Shown here piece after piece: positions 11,035-21,447 of a DNA stretch of 64,000 bases (its first letter is position 1; the number at the start of each line of letters is the position of its first letter). Position numbers and translations under genes: made by a program. Source of the stretch: Eukaryota sp. TZLM1-RC (taxonomy: Eukaryota > Metamonada: BaSk clade); the NCBI GenBank assembly GCA_040285825.1, contig JAUPSS010000004.1:434001-498000 (forward strand), given 5' to 3'. Below the pieces are notes generated by a model that was not told where the DNA came from, searched no databases, and worked only from the letters and a program-made list of their open reading frames with translations.

Positions 11035-12480
11035 GTTAGGAAATGTTGATGCAATTACTTAAACTCTCAACGACATTGTTGCAAAAATTGATACTGAGCT
11101 TCAATTGATTTCTGAATTAGAAATTCAAAAACATATTTAATTTTTTATTTTAAAAATTTGTTACTCCGGAAAAATTACTCACTTGTTGAGGTCGACAGCA
11201 CCTTCATTGTCTATCGATCTTTGCCGATGATTTAATCAACTTCGTGCAACTTTCATTGCTTCCCTATTAGAAGTGAATCCTGAATAAATTCGAGCCCACT
11301 TGCTCTTTTCTTCACAATTTTGGTTGTGTTGGCTATACCAAATCTTCAATTCGTTGTCAAATAGCTTTTGTTGGTGGCGACAAAAAATTTATTCCTGAAT
11401 TTCTTAATCGTTTCCCTGTTCATTTGTTTAGTCCATCATTTTCAAAATATTTGTATGAACTTGATATTGCCATTAAAAAATTGCACCACAAATTTGGGGT
11501 CTATGTTTTCCCGACTCTGTTCAAGAGATTCCTCCACGAAATTTAGTTAATTTCAGGTATTGTGTGAAGAGGCTTCAACAAAAACTGACAGTAATATTTG
11601 AAGGCTTGGATTATGAAGTATGTCTTGGCATGGTCAAGCAAAAAATCCCGCTTTTGCAAATTTTTGATTGGATGTTTGCGATAGTTCTGCTTCTTGTTTA
11701 ATTAATCAAGTACCAAAAATTTATGGTTTGTTTCTCAATGACCCTTACTTTTTATTATCTATGCGTCTTCGATCTTTTAATTGGCCTGATAATCTTTCTC
11801 ATGGATTAATTTGTAAATGTGGAAAGTCTGTCACTCCCAACCATTTATTTAATTGTAATCGCTTTATTACTTCTAGAGATCAAAAGTGCATGATGCAGTT
11901 CGTGATCAGCTCTATCGTATGTTTAAGTCCTACAAGATTAAATCTTTTTTAGAACCTTTGCTTTCTAATCTGGCTGATGAATCTGACAGAAGTTCTTCTG
12001 GTGACAGCCGTGGTGATGTGCTAGTTCCCGGACTTGATGGATCAATGATCGATCATTATTGATGTCAGATATACTGATGTATCAAACAACTCAAATGAAA
12101 AACTGGCACTATCTTATAATTCACCTTTACCTAGAGCCGAAGAAGCGAAAATTATTGAATACACAGAAAAATGAATAATTTGAATAACTCAATACCTTCT
12201 TTGTCCTTTTGCTTTTTCTTTATTTGGAACCTTGGGTAAAACTGCGTTACCTATTGTCAAAAATAAAACTGGAAGCATAATGGACCGAACCTTTTGGTAA
12301 AACAGAATTGTATTTTCTATTTGTAAGGGCATGTATAACCTTGTTTCTAATTCGTTATTATCACTATGGAAGTTTAATGAAGAAAATGTTATAGGTAAGT
12401 TTTCAACAGTAGATGTGGAGCTTGATTTTAATTTTTTTTACAATTGTGTTTGAATATACTATGTATAAAACAAACATCAT
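11035..12480 (+). mobile_element. Non-LTR retrotransposon fragment (subfamily B, 3' half)
   Basis: Starts in the RT thumb (LNDIVAKIDTELQ ... LEIQKHI), passes through the post-RT region (about 11480-11660), the zinc motif LICKCGKSVTPNHLFNC (about 11810-11860), and the REL endonuclease (RGDVLVPGLDGSM near 12010), and ends in the FGTLGKTALP ... RTFW domain. Stops and small indels occur throughout, including a duplicated GATC near 12045. It closely matches 34078-35230. The 3' end is near 12470. Confidence 0.85.
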
Positions 12481-12775
12481 CAAACCTCTTCAGTTCACTT
12501 CTCCCATGCTCTATTAAATAAAATTATCTCTATCTTTTACCCGTCTCACATGCTAACACATTATAACATTCAGCTGGTGCATATGCCTTACAGCAACACT
12601 ACTGTGATCTCAAATAATAAGATCAAAATAGTGGAACAAGATTTTCATAGTCTACAGTCCACAAAAAAATGAGTTAGAGAATGGACATTTAAATTAAGAA
12701 ATTTCTTTCTGATCAAGAAAGAATGTGCTTTTCATCCGGCTGAAGGTAACAAGCATTGAGAAAACAATAGATGAA
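12481..12775. other. Short spacer downstream of the kinase gene
   Basis: About 300 bp of A+T-rich sequence between a LINE 3' end and the kinase stop codon. It should contain the kinase 3' UTR. Nothing else is recognisable. Confidence 0.45.
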
Positions 12776-14854
12776 TCAAAGTGTGGCTTTATCGGTGGTT
12801 AAATAGCCATAGTCAGTTAGAATTGTGCTGTAGCAAGAATCATCTCCAAGAGTGTCAAAGCATGAAGAATAAATATCACCAAGATGTAAACAATCTATTT
12901 GATTCGAATCAAAACCTGTTGATGTATCTATCATTGGCCGTGGGAGATTAAATTCACGTGCAGGTACAGGTATGTCAACCCTAATTAAGGTAAAATCCTC
13001 ACCAGAAGTAAAAGAAAACTTCCCATTTAAAAGACAGTCAGTAACAATTATGGATTTGGTTAAAAAACCACTAAAAGTGACCCCGGTATCTGATAGATCA
13101 GAAGAAGTGACATGGCTAGACGCACAAACTAGACAAGCAAGTTTTAATTGCAAATCACCTTCAACCACTTCATTCCAAATACCTGCTTTGATTACTGTGT
13201 TTTTGGGCGAAAAAGTGATTGAGTTTGTGATTAACTCACAAAGAAGATCAATTGCCGCGAAAGGAGTTAAAATAGAAGTCTCAGAAGGGGCAGTGTAACT
13301 ACAGTCTTCACGTACCAAAGTATCTGACCAAATGTTAGGGATTCCAAAATCAACAAAAACAACATGATGGGAAACCTGGGGTCTAGCCTTGAGAAGTGTA
13401 TCACAATTACAAACAAGTTCCACACTCGAATTAAAAGAAAGATTCTGTTCGAATGTATTGATTCTCGAATAAATTTTTGACTTTAACTTATTGTAGTCAA
13501 TACTCCTCCAGCTATTGGATACATTAGCAACACAAGATCCTTCTTCTAGAAGATAAGAAAACTCTTCAAGATTTTGGTGAATAACAGGAAGTATGTTGTT
13601 TTTTACATAAATGAGATTAGAACAATTAAATTTCGAAAAAAGAGAAGAGTTTTTAATTGCAAGATGGCAGTCCTGTTCAACAACTTTAAGCCATGTAGTC
13701 ATTAGTCCAAGATAATCTTTTGAACTTTTGATAAGACTTTCGGACACAATTAACTTCTTCATATTGCTTTCCAACTGGAGAAACTCAGCAGATTTCACCT
13801 CTTCAGGAGCACAATTGATAATGATACTACAAAGCGTACTTAAATGTATATTGGAATCAACAATAGATAAAAATCGTTCATAATTGGAAATAGTGGTTGA
13901 ACTCCGTGTGTCCGGTTTAGTGTTAAATTTGAATCCCATATGGTTCATCGCTGCAACACTTGAATCAATATCATCTCTTTGCCAATCCATTTTGGAATCA
14001 ACCTTTGGAATGTAGTCTCCAAACCATGGATGTTGAAGGGCTTGTTTAGCAGTCAGGCGCAGTGACGGATCGGCATTGAGGAGCCCAAGTATTAAATCCT
14101 TGAGTCCTTCATCAACTGGAATATGAATTTCAGTCTTCCCTGCAGCATAATCTTGAATCTCATGGAATAACTCCATTCTAGAAGCGGTTTGGGTCCATGG
14201 CGATACACCAAAAGCAAGGATATAGAATGTTACTCCTGTTGCCCAGCAATCTATAACTGGATCATTTTGATATTGTTTCGAAGTCTCCAAAGAGATAAGC
14301 TCTGGGGAGAGAAACAAAGGGGATCCCCTCAACAGTTTGTCAGAAGTGTCGTCAAAAAGAGTGGATACTCCAAAGTCACTGAGAACAACACGTCTACTCT
14401 TGTGGAAACACTTTTCCAAAGTCCGTGCAACAAGAATGTTTGAAGGTTTGATGTCACGATGAACAACACCCTGTTCGTGTATATAACACAATCCGAAAAG
14501 GATTTGGTGGAAAATGTCTTGTAGTGATTCAACGTTAAGGTTTAGCTTAACTTTACCGATATCAGAGTCTTTCAACAGCGCCCAATCACAAAACTCAAGC
14601 ACAATGTAAACAGTATCTGATGTGCCTTCCACCACGTCGTATAGTCTACAAACATGTGGGTTGTTGAACTTTTTGAGGAACGCTATTTCCCTACGAAAAG
14701 AGGACTCAGATGTATTAGAAGTTTTGGAGACATTCATGACCTTTACTGCGACCTCAAGCAATGTCTCGTTATTGTATCCATAGTAAACCTTACTGTAAGA
14801 ACCTTCTCCGAGAAGACTGACCAATGTGTATTTTTGAAGACCATGAGCGCTCAT
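12776..14854 (-). CDS. Ser/Thr protein kinase with C-terminal histidine-kinase-like ATPase domain
   Basis: I chose the ATG at 14852-14854 (MSAHGLQKY), 29 codons inside the open frame, because the longer frame begins at a GTG and the kinase fold starts right after this Met. The product has 692 residues. The kinase domain spans about 9-280: glycine loop GEGSYSKV (16-23), K38, E56, HRDIKPSN (132-139), DFG (160-162), SPE in place of APE (183-185) and R266, so it should be catalytically active. Residues 290-530 are mostly helical and unassigned. Residues about 533-631 resemble a HATPase_c fold: N-box-like ELITNSITFSP (540-550), DTGV (589-592) and a closing GKFSFTSGEDFTLIRVDIPV. The glycine-rich G2 box is not conserved, so ATP binding there is doubtful. 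No receiver domain is present. Confidence 0.85.
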   Translation of the reverse strand: MSAHGLQKYTLVSLLGEGSYSKVYYGYNNETLLEVAVKVMNVSKTSNTSESSFRREIAFLKKFNNPHVCRLYDVVEGTSDTVYIVLEFCDWALLKDSDIGKVKLNLNVESLQDIFHQILFGLCYIHEQGVVHRDIKPSNILVARTLEKCFHKSRRVVLSDFGVSTLFDDTSDKLLRGSPLFLSPELISLETSKQYQNDPVIDCWATGVTFYILAFGVSPWTQTASRMELFHEIQDYAAGKTEIHIPVDEGLKDLILGLLNADPSLRLTAKQALQHPWFGDYIPKVDSKMDWQRDDIDSSVAAMNHMGFKFNTKPDTRSSTTISNYERFLSIVDSNIHLSTLCSIIINCAPEEVKSAEFLQLESNMKKLIVSESLIKSSKDYLGLMTTWLKVVEQDCHLAIKNSSLFSKFNCSNLIYVKNNILPVIHQNLEEFSYLLEEGSCVANVSNSWRSIDYNKLKSKIYSRINTFEQNLSFNSSVELVCNCDTLLKARPQVSHHVVFVDFGIPNIWSDTLVREDCSYTAPSETSILTPFAAIDLLCELITNSITFSPKNTVIKAGIWNEVVEGDLQLKLACLVCASSHVTSSDLSDTGVTFSGFLTKSIIVTDCLLNGKFSFTSGEDFTLIRVDIPVPAREFNLPRPMIDTSTGFDSNQIDCLHLGDIYSSCFDTLGDDSCYSTILTDYGYLTTDKATL

Positions 14855-15059
14855 AAAGTGAAAGAGATTGTTTTGTGAATGACACACAAAAACACGTGTT
14901 AATCCCTTTTGATTTGTTGTTATCCACAATTTGCCACACACTCTTTTCTTGTGCCATTAGGTGCATCAACACATTACTTTCTTCAATTTTTCACATATGT
15001 TCAATCTGTCTACATAAAATTTTCATTAACTTCTATGTTGATTTTTTGCCAATTTGATT

Positions 15060-15560
15060 AAAAACCAGTAAATCAACGTCTAAATCATCCATCTCTTTAA
15101 AAACCAAAAGACTAAATGCAACTCTGTCATTGTGAGATCCCAGCGAATACATTACATCAGAGACAATATTCAACATCCCGTTAAAAATAGAAAATTTTGC
15201 CAAAGCAATCATTTGAATTTTCTGTTAAATCTTCTCTTTACAATCGTTTCATAATATGCCAAAAAAAATTTTAGCCGTTGGAGCAAGTGAAGCGACACTA
15301 GAAATAGAGAAATACAAATGGATACAAATTGTTTCTGCATGCTGTTGACTGGACAATTTGAACAAAGGTTGATTGTATTTTTTGATTTCGTAATTTTCAG
15401 CAATTGAAATAGGATAATGAATTTCAGTGTTAACAGACCTTTGGTTTGAGCCAATTCAAGGATCAACGGTCATTGCATCCAATATAATGAAGCTTCCATC
15501 CAATCCAGGTAGTGAGACATCAGCTCTAATATTTTTTTAATAAATCATTTTCAGACTGAA
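15060..15560 (-). mobile_element. Non-LTR retrotransposon 3' fragment (subfamily C)
   Basis: Minus-strand translation in shifting frames gives GDVSLPGLDGSFIILD (near 15510), a segment resembling HAKYYLYPFVFSLF, and the terminal stretch SDVMYSLGSHNDRVAFSLL. These match the copies at 2941-3850 and 49810-50650. It is interrupted by stops and starts abruptly in the REL domain. Confidence 0.75.
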
Positions 15561-16402
15561 GCAAATTTCACATAAGAGGTTCCAAAAAGAGTGCTTTAGA
15601 TAATATGATTTGGATATTGAATATTACACAGAATTTTAGTTCAATAAAAATACTCACATTGTTACTCAGTGATCGGAAACCACCATGTGGTTCAATTATA
15701 CCACTATGTGGACCAGGCGGTGGCACATAGTGTGTGGGAAAAATTCTGAACCTTGATACTTTCTCTCCCAATAATCCTGCCCTCTCTTGTTGTCACTAAC
15801 CACTCATCTCATTTCTCTTCACATGATCCCCTTGTATTAGATCGATTCAATGTTTTTGCATGTGCCATGTTCTTATCACTTTTACTTGCTTGTTCGTGTA
15901 ATCTTCTCTCCACACACCTCGCACTCCTCTCGCACGCACCTTCTACTTTTCCTTGCTTAAAGTCAATATTTTCTCCTTCAGGGGAATCGAACGCTCGACT
16001 ATTGGGTTTCGTATCGCACCGTATCGCACCCAGGAATTGATCTCAAACATGACACTATCTGTATTCGTTTAATTTAATGGTATTTTGACTCAATGGCATC
16101 TTTTCAATCATATTGCTGAAGTATTACTTGGCTACCACCATCCATCAAAACATTGTATTTCATGTTTCTTTGACATCGCCCCGTTTAATTTTTAATTTCA
16201 TTTAATTTTTTTTATTGTCTGTTGACTACAATTGTTTTATTTTTTTGAATCACTTGACTCAAGTCGGAGAATGCAGTCAGTTTTGTTAGCTAGCTTGATC
16301 ATCTGTGTTGCATTGTTTCTGTATTTGAATAACAATGTAATTCAACAAATGACGCCAACTAAATATAATGTATTTTTAGGTGCAGTTTCAATCACATAAG
16401 AC
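15561..16402. other. Intergenic stretch with tRNA-like motif
   Basis: About 840 bp to the edge of the inverted repeat. Apart from the tRNA-like motif listed separately, no feature is supported. The 95-codon ORF at 15753 lacks an ATG start that I can defend and resembles nothing. Confidence 0.45.
15960..16045 (-). other. tRNA-derived (SINE-like) motif with B box
   Basis: The minus strand contains GCGTTCGATTCCCC, a good match to the pol III B box (GGTTCGANTCC), preceded by a duplicated block (TGCGATACGG TGCGATACG). The right part (CAGGAATTGATCTCAAAC on the plus strand) is similar to the region around 16720. The T-stem does not pair well and no full tRNA can be folded, so this looks like a decayed tRNA-derived repeat, not a gene. 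Confidence 0.35.
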
Positions 16403-16713
16403 ATTTGAATTCCACAAGCAATCGTTCTCATTGATCTGATCAGTGATTTGTTTTTTAATGATATTACCTCTGATTTCATTGATTTTATTAAGAATTTAAT
16501 AACAATTGTCCATTTATTTATTATTCACTGCAATTCTCTTTGATGGTCTAGTTATTTCAATCTCTTCAGTTATTTATAAACAATTAGTCTTTGCATTAGG
16601 AGTTTTCATTGGTTTTTAACCAACCAAGGTTTTTTGCTTTTATTTAAAATTGGTTAAACTAACCCAGTCCATATTTTTGAAATTGCTTTAGGAGAGTTTT
16701 TCCCTCATTTTTC

Positions 16714-16792
16714 AGCAGGATTCGAACCCAAACAAGACGCTATTTGTTTCCATTTGCTCTATCATTATATCATCATTAGCATAATTGGTCTT
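16714..16792 (-). other. tRNA-like sequence with A- and B-box motifs inside the repeat arm
   Basis: On the minus strand, GATATAATGATAGAGC resembles a tRNA D-arm/A box. It is followed about 25 nt later by GGGTTCGAATCC, a perfect B box. The opposite repeat arm (around 22830-22900) keeps a mutated version (GTTTTCGATTCC). Stem pairing is too poor for a functional tRNA; a tRNA-derived SINE or pol III promoter remnant is the better reading. Confidence 0.4.
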
Positions 16793-17672
16793 TTCTAGGT
16801 CAGATTTCCATAAATATCCACTGAAACGAACATTGAACTTTCTTTCATTCTTTATTGACAGCATTTATGATTTTCATTTTTGACGTGTTCTACAATTTAA
16901 GGCTTGTTAAACCAATTATTCTATTGAATTATAAAGCTTTTTCAAGTATTTGTTAAATAATCTCATCATTGAAGATGGTTGTTTATTATTGACTAATTTC
17001 GTGTTGAAGTCTATATGAAATTCACCCTATTTGTCAGTAAGTTTTGTCAGGTTTGATTTCAGAATTAGTTATTATTCTCTCAAATGATTGTTTTTGTTCT
17101 CATTTGTTGTGTATTTTTCGTTGCCATCTTTTTGCTATCTCAATTTTTTGACCTAATTGTACATTTTCTTTAGCCAGTTGTTGTTGGCACCAATTCTGGT
17201 CTCTTGATTTGTTACTAGTCATGGTTTTATAAGAGTTTACTGTATTGTATTTCCATTGCTATCTATTGATTTCATTATAGTTACTGTTTCATATTGACAG
17301 AATTTTTTTCAAAAGTCTCTACCAAACATTGAGAGTAATTCTCTTTATTTAGGGTCTCTAATCACAAATACATAAACGACTGAATCATCTTTATTCAATC
17401 AGTTATGTCACTGTTTGAGCTTGATTAATGTCAGGAAAGTTCTAGTTACATGTGTCTGTTTAGTGTACATGTTTTGGATTTTTTAAGGTTTTATTCATGC
17501 AACAACCTTATTTATGAATTAAATTGAAGGTTTTCTTTACTGCAAAGAATTTGATTCAACTGTACTTTATTTGATCAGCTTCATTTCAATCTTTACGGTA
17601 TTTTTTGATCAGGAATTATTTTGAAATATCAAAGTTAATATATTCTCGCCAACTGTAATAATTGTTTCAGAC

Positions 17673-17814
17673 TGTTGTTGTTACTGATTAACTATCTTGC
17701 TAGACAGATGAGGAATTTACATGATGACGTGGCACTTGTTCAAAAACAAGTATTTCTATTAGTAAATCTCTTTTTCTCTCTTTACTTCTTTGGTATTTCT
17801 GCCTAACGGCATCA
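17673..17814 (+). repeat. 5' LTR of Gag-only element 1
   Basis: 142 bp, TGTTGTTGTTACTG ... AACGGCATCA. It contains TGATGACGTGGCA (CRE-like TGACGT core) near 17727. It is followed immediately by ATAATTATTGGCCC, the candidate primer-binding region, which resembles the same position in element 2 and in the gypsy element at 42408-49809. Confidence 0.93.
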
Positions 17815-17837
17815 ATAATTATTGGCCCTCATTGCAG

Positions 17838-18590
17838 ATGAAATCTACACACGTACCACATCCGTCCCTTGCTTCTATGGAAGTGGATGATGTTCTGTTG
17901 TTCCTACAACAGTGGAAGGTGTACTCTTCTGTTACACCGAAAAAGGACCTTGTTCCAGCAAGGCTCCTCGTTGACCCCTTCTTGTTAGAATCATTGGTTC
18001 TCACAAGACCTGGGGTCGATTCATCCGATGAGGTGTTTCTGGATCATTTAAGATCCTCCACCTCGTTTTCCTCGTACGAGGAATTCAACTTGGTGATGTC
18101 TGAGTTGAAGGTTGATGTCCGTAAGGGCGACGTCCGTGAACGTATGTCCTGCTACCTGAGACGTTTTCTTCAGGCGAAAAGCAGGGCTTCCGGACTAAAA
18201 TTGCCTGACTCAGCCTTCATGATCAGATTCGCCAAGGGTATTCTTCCATTAGGACTGCAGAAATCTCTGATTTCTCGAATTCGGGATGAGGTATTCCCCG
18301 ATTTTCCTACATTGGTAAATACCGCAGAGGATGAACTACTTGATTGCACGCGAGTAGCTTCTTGGAACAGGTCTTCAAAGACTGTTTATGAAAATACCGA
18401 CTCTGTGCGTCAAGCTGGTATGAAGTCTCGTTCATCCCATAGGCCTCGCAATTTGACTGAAGGGACATGTTTCAAATGTCACCAGAAAGGTCATCTAGCT
18501 CGTGATTGCCCCTCAAAAGTTAAGCACGAAGTCAATCATTTACGCCACGTGCCTCAGTATCTCACAAATCCCCTTTCTTCATTATGCTAA
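17838..18590 (+). CDS. Gag-like protein with CCHC zinc knuckle
   Basis: I start at the ATG at 17838, just after a CAG, because the longer open frame begins at a TTG inside the LTR. The 250-residue product has a capsid-like helical region (retrotransposon-gag type: RMSCYLRRFLQAKSRASGLK, then LGLQKSLISRIRDEVFPDF) and one zinc knuckle, CFKCHQKGHLARDC (CX2CX4HX4C), near its C-terminus. It ends 40 bp before the 3' LTR with no downstream pol frame. The frame is intact and the LTRs are nearly identical, so the protein may still be made. The role is inferred: packaging element RNA into particles, with enzymes supplied by another element. Confidence 0.88.
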   Translation: MKSTHVPHPSLASMEVDDVLLFLQQWKVYSSVTPKKDLVPARLLVDPFLLESLVLTRPGVDSSDEVFLDHLRSSTSFSSYEEFNLVMSELKVDVRKGDVRERMSCYLRRFLQAKSRASGLKLPDSAFMIRFAKGILPLGLQKSLISRIRDEVFPDFPTLVNTAEDELLDCTRVASWNRSSKTVYENTDSVRQAGMKSRSSHRPRNLTEGTCFKCHQKGHLARDCPSKVKHEVNHLRHVPQYLTNPLSSLC

Positions 18591-18630
18591 ATGGTTCACG
18601 AAACTGTTGAAAGAAAATGGGAAGAAGGAG

Positions 18631-18772
18631 TGTTGTTGTTACTGATTAACTATCTTGCTAGACAGATGAGGAATTTACATGATGACGTGGCACTTGTTCA
18701 AAAACAAGTATTTCTATTAATAAATCTCTTTTTCTCTCTTTACTTCTTTGGTATTTCTGCCTAACGGCATCA
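18631..18772 (+). repeat. 3' LTR of Gag-only element 1
   Basis: 142 bp, matching the 5' LTR except for one visible substitution, and followed by the target duplication agac. The near identity indicates recent insertion. Confidence 0.93.
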
Positions 18773-19132
18773 AGACTGCTCTTAAGTCAAGTCTGACTAA
18801 CGTATTCAGTTTCTTCTTTCTGACATGCTTTACCCAGTACCATTTTTGTTATTTTCAAGCTCATACCAAAGAACTGAATCAATCTTGGAATATTTTAGTG
18901 ATAAGGCCATTTTTTATTTTTCATCAAGAAAATGACTTCCTTGTTTGAACCAATGTGAGCAAAGGGCAATATTGGGCGACAGTTTGGACAGCTGACCACG
19001 GTGGACCTCCTGAAAGGCATTGCACACGTCAAACTTGATCAATTTTACAAAAGATTGGCCAATGTACTACGAATTGACTGAACAATAGCCTCGCTTCCAG
19101 AGACCTATACTCCATATTGATTTGAATTAATC

Positions 19133-19589
19133 CAAAAATCCATGTTTAATTTTGATAGTACAGGAGGAGGATTACTGTTCCGCGAGAGAGGACTCTCCTT
19201 AGATGGAGGATTTCTCTCCTTTTCAGAAAAGACTGCTAACATTATGGCCATTCAAGCCATTAACTAATGATGCTGTTAATGTGATAAACAGAAAAACTGT
19301 GGATTTCACGCTTATTGCATAAAATTTCATTTTTACCAATCTTTCACCACTTCACAAAAGAAAATCTTTACTGACAATATACCAGAACATAACCTCACAT
19401 TTGTCAAGGTTGATTTCAACTTATACCTCTTCAAAGCTTTGTTAACTCAGTTAAAAGTTCTTTTACAAACAGGCACAACTCAATGATCTCATGGTTACTG
19501 AAGTAACTCACTTTTTCATCAGATATTATAAGGACACATTATGAGAGCAAAATTTTCCTCTTCATCCAGAGGCCGAACTCTAAGTACAA
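19133..19589. other. Spacer of the inverted repeat, left part
   Basis: About 450 bp with no ORF that I can support. Short plus-strand frames suggest decayed coding sequence leading into 19590-20165. Confidence 0.35.
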
Positions 19590-20165
19590 TTCAAAGGAGT
19601 TACTTCAGGAACTTACAGAAACTGTCCTCAATGACACAATGAAGAAAAGGATCACTGGTGCAGATGAAGGCCAGGTTGCTTTTTGTGTAAAAGTAAAGCC
19701 TCGGAATATCAACAAGGCTGAATACAAGACTACTTTTATCAACGAACAAAACGAAATTGAAATTAATACAGCCATTGTAGATGATCTTAAAGGAGCTAAA
19801 TCTATATGCTGTACAAAGTGCTTGAGCCACATGGCCACACAAATGTACCAAAGGGCACAGTACTGTCGTGATCCCTGTTGATTTGATACCATTCTTTTCC
19901 CCAGTAGATGAGTCTTCGTCCGTTTGCACAGAAGATCGACATACTAATGCTGATTGTATCACCCAGTATGTATCGATTCGAATGATCAAAATGGATGCTG
20001 CTTCAGTGGACTAAGAACAGAGTTCCTTCGTGATTTAAACTATTTTATTGAAGGCACTTTTATTTAGTCTCCCAGAAAAACTAGATTAAGTGCTGCATTA
20101 AAAGCTAATTTCAAAAGGGTAAATGCGCAGAAGACCCTCATTTCAGTTCTCCCTGATATTATATA
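19590..20165 (+). pseudogene. Unidentified decayed coding region between the repeat arms
   Basis: The frame 19639-19881 (product includes GQVAFCVKVKPRNINKAEYK and a CCTKCLSH cysteine cluster) is followed, after stops, by FLRDLNYFIEGTFI and SVLPDII. Codon use looks protein-like over about 500 bp, but I do not recognise the family. Its position between the arms suggests it was cargo of the same element. Confidence 0.3.
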
Positions 20166-20253
20166 GTTTTCAGTTTAATATAGTTCTTTTAGATGAGAAT
20201 TGTAGTACATTAGTTATTTTGATAAATATATTGATAATTAAATCAACATTTTT

Positions 20254-20620
20254 TTAAAGAACACATTGACCTTCTCCGTTAATATAATGAGAAACATAAA
20301 ATGTGCCATTGTTCCATCCAGCATGCGTAAACAACTGGCGACAATCTACATTCATCTGTGGTAAAACTGTCTGAAGTATATCAAAACAAGACCAATTGTG
20401 ATCATCGCGACATACTTTTTGTGTAAAATTTCTCACTTCATGACGTGAAATCTTGAAAAAAGCCTCAATTGGATTGCTTTCGGGACAGTAGGCCTGTAGT
20501 ATATAATAACGTAAGCCAGCTTTATGTACCCCTTGAGCCAGATCGGGTGAAATTTCAATTTTAAATCCATCGAATAAGATTATAGATCTAGGTCCACCAT
20601 TAGTAAAGCAAAGTCCAGAG
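20254..20620 (-). pseudogene. Tc1/mariner-type (DDE) transposase, 3' fragment
   Basis: A continuous minus-strand frame from about 20615 to the stop at 20254 encodes RSIILFDGFKIEIS ... AGLRYYILQAYCPESNPIEAFFKISRHEVR. This corresponds to the second catalytic Asp region and the PYSPDLNPIE-like box of IS630/Tc1/mariner transposases (here AYCPESNPIE). The 5' part is missing because a truncated Gag-only LTR element abuts at 20623. It could be the original transposase of the long-inverted-repeat element or a later arrival. Confidence 0.75.
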
Positions 20621-20660
20621 GACTAACGGCATCAATAATGATTGGCCCTTCGTATTTCAG

Positions 20661-21406
20661 ATGACTGTTCCCTCTGTCAACCACCCGTCTCTTTCTTCTA
20701 TGAAAGTTGAGAATGTTCTTTGTTCCTACAAGAGTGGAAGATCTATTCTGCTGTGACTCCTAAAAAAAAGCTTGTTCCAGCAAGGCTCTTGGTCGATTCT
20801 TTTCTGTTAGAGTCCCTATCTGTTCAGAAATCCGACGTCTCTTCCAGTGACGATGTTCTTCTTAGACATCTACAATGCGTCATATCGTTCGCCACGTACG
20901 AAGATTTTAGTCTGGCTATGCCAGAACTGAAGCTTGATGTCCGTATTGGTGACGTCCAAGAACGTATGTCTTGTTACCTGCGACGTTTCCTCCAGGTAAA
21001 GAGTAAGGCTTCCGGACTGAAGTTACCAGACACAGCTTTTCTGAATCGATTTGCCAGAGGAATTCTTCCCGTAGGTCTTCAACGTTCTCTTCTAGCGAAA
21101 ATTCGAGATGATGTATTTCCAGATCTTCACTCTCTTGTCGAAACCACTACTGATGAGCTGTTGGACTGCTCTAGGGTTGCTTCATGGACTCGTGGTTTGA
21201 AAACCTCATTTAGTGATGTGGCTGGTACTAAAACGAGGTTCTCTTGGCGCTCTCAGGATTTAAAAAATCAGTCGTGCTTCAAGTGCAACAGACCTGGACA
21301 CATCTCCCGCGATTGTCCAACTAAAAACAAACATGAGGTGAATTATGTGTGTCACACAAACGATGCACCAAAGAGGTTAACAAACCCCATATCTTCCCTC
21401 TATTGA
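20661..21406 (+). pseudogene. Gag-like gene with one-base deletion
   Basis: The ATG at 20661 (MTVPSVNHPSLSSM) corresponds to the start used in element 1. Near 20717 one base is missing relative to element 1, which shifts the frame. The remainder (20720-21406) stays open for 228 codons, with the same capsid-like region (RMSCYLRRFLQVKSKASGLK) and zinc knuckle CFKCNRPGHISRDC. The long surviving frame suggests the deletion is recent or the frame was conserved until lately. Confidence 0.82.
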
Positions 21407-21447
21407 GCCAGTACTGTATTTGTCTTCAGAAAAATGGGAAAAAGTAG

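Larger units (their letters stand above)
17673..18772 (+). mobile_element. Gag-only LTR retrotransposon 1 (non-autonomous, 1100 bp)
   Basis: Bounded by two 142-bp LTRs (17673-17814 and 18631-18772) that begin TG, end CA and differ at one visible position (agtaaa against aataaa). It is flanked by the 4-bp duplication agac (17669-17672 and 18773-18776). The uninterrupted site survives in the opposite repeat arm (reverse complement of gtttcagactgctc near 21940). The only ORF is gag; there is no protease, RT or integrase. A purine-rich tract (GGGAAGAAGGAG) precedes the 3' LTR as expected for plus-strand priming. It must be mobilised in trans. Confidence 0.93.
16403..19132 (+). repeat. Left arm of a 1.63-kb inverted repeat (interrupted by a Gag-only LTR element)
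   Basis: Apart from the insertion at 17673-18776, this arm is the reverse complement of 21585-23210, with roughly one difference in ten by eye. Both arms are 1626 bp once the 1100-bp element and its 4-bp duplication are removed. Matching landmarks include TTTGAATTCCACAAGCAAT at the outer end and ATACTCCATATTGATTTGAA at the inner end. The arm has no long ORF. The spacer between arms holds a mariner-type transposase remnant, so these could be long terminal inverted repeats of a DNA transposon, or a chromosomal inverted duplication. Confidence 0.9.

Noticed and set aside
14855-14941. N-terminal extension of the kinase to 14941
   Set aside because: It begins with GTG, which is not a usual eukaryotic start, and adds 29 residues unrelated to kinases; the internal ATG sits right before the kinase fold.
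15753-16040. 95-codon ORF near the tRNA-like block
   Set aside because: It crosses the tRNA-like sequence and a tandem duplication, and its product resembles no family.
16700-16800. A true tRNA gene on the minus strand
   Set aside because: The B box is perfect, but the T-stem and acceptor stem do not pair and no anticodon arm forms; the other repeat arm has a mutated copy.
18748-18948. ORF starting inside the 3' LTR of Gag-only element 1
   Set aside because: It starts at a TTG in the LTR and reads by chance into the flanking inverted-repeat arm; the other arm has no matching conserved protein.
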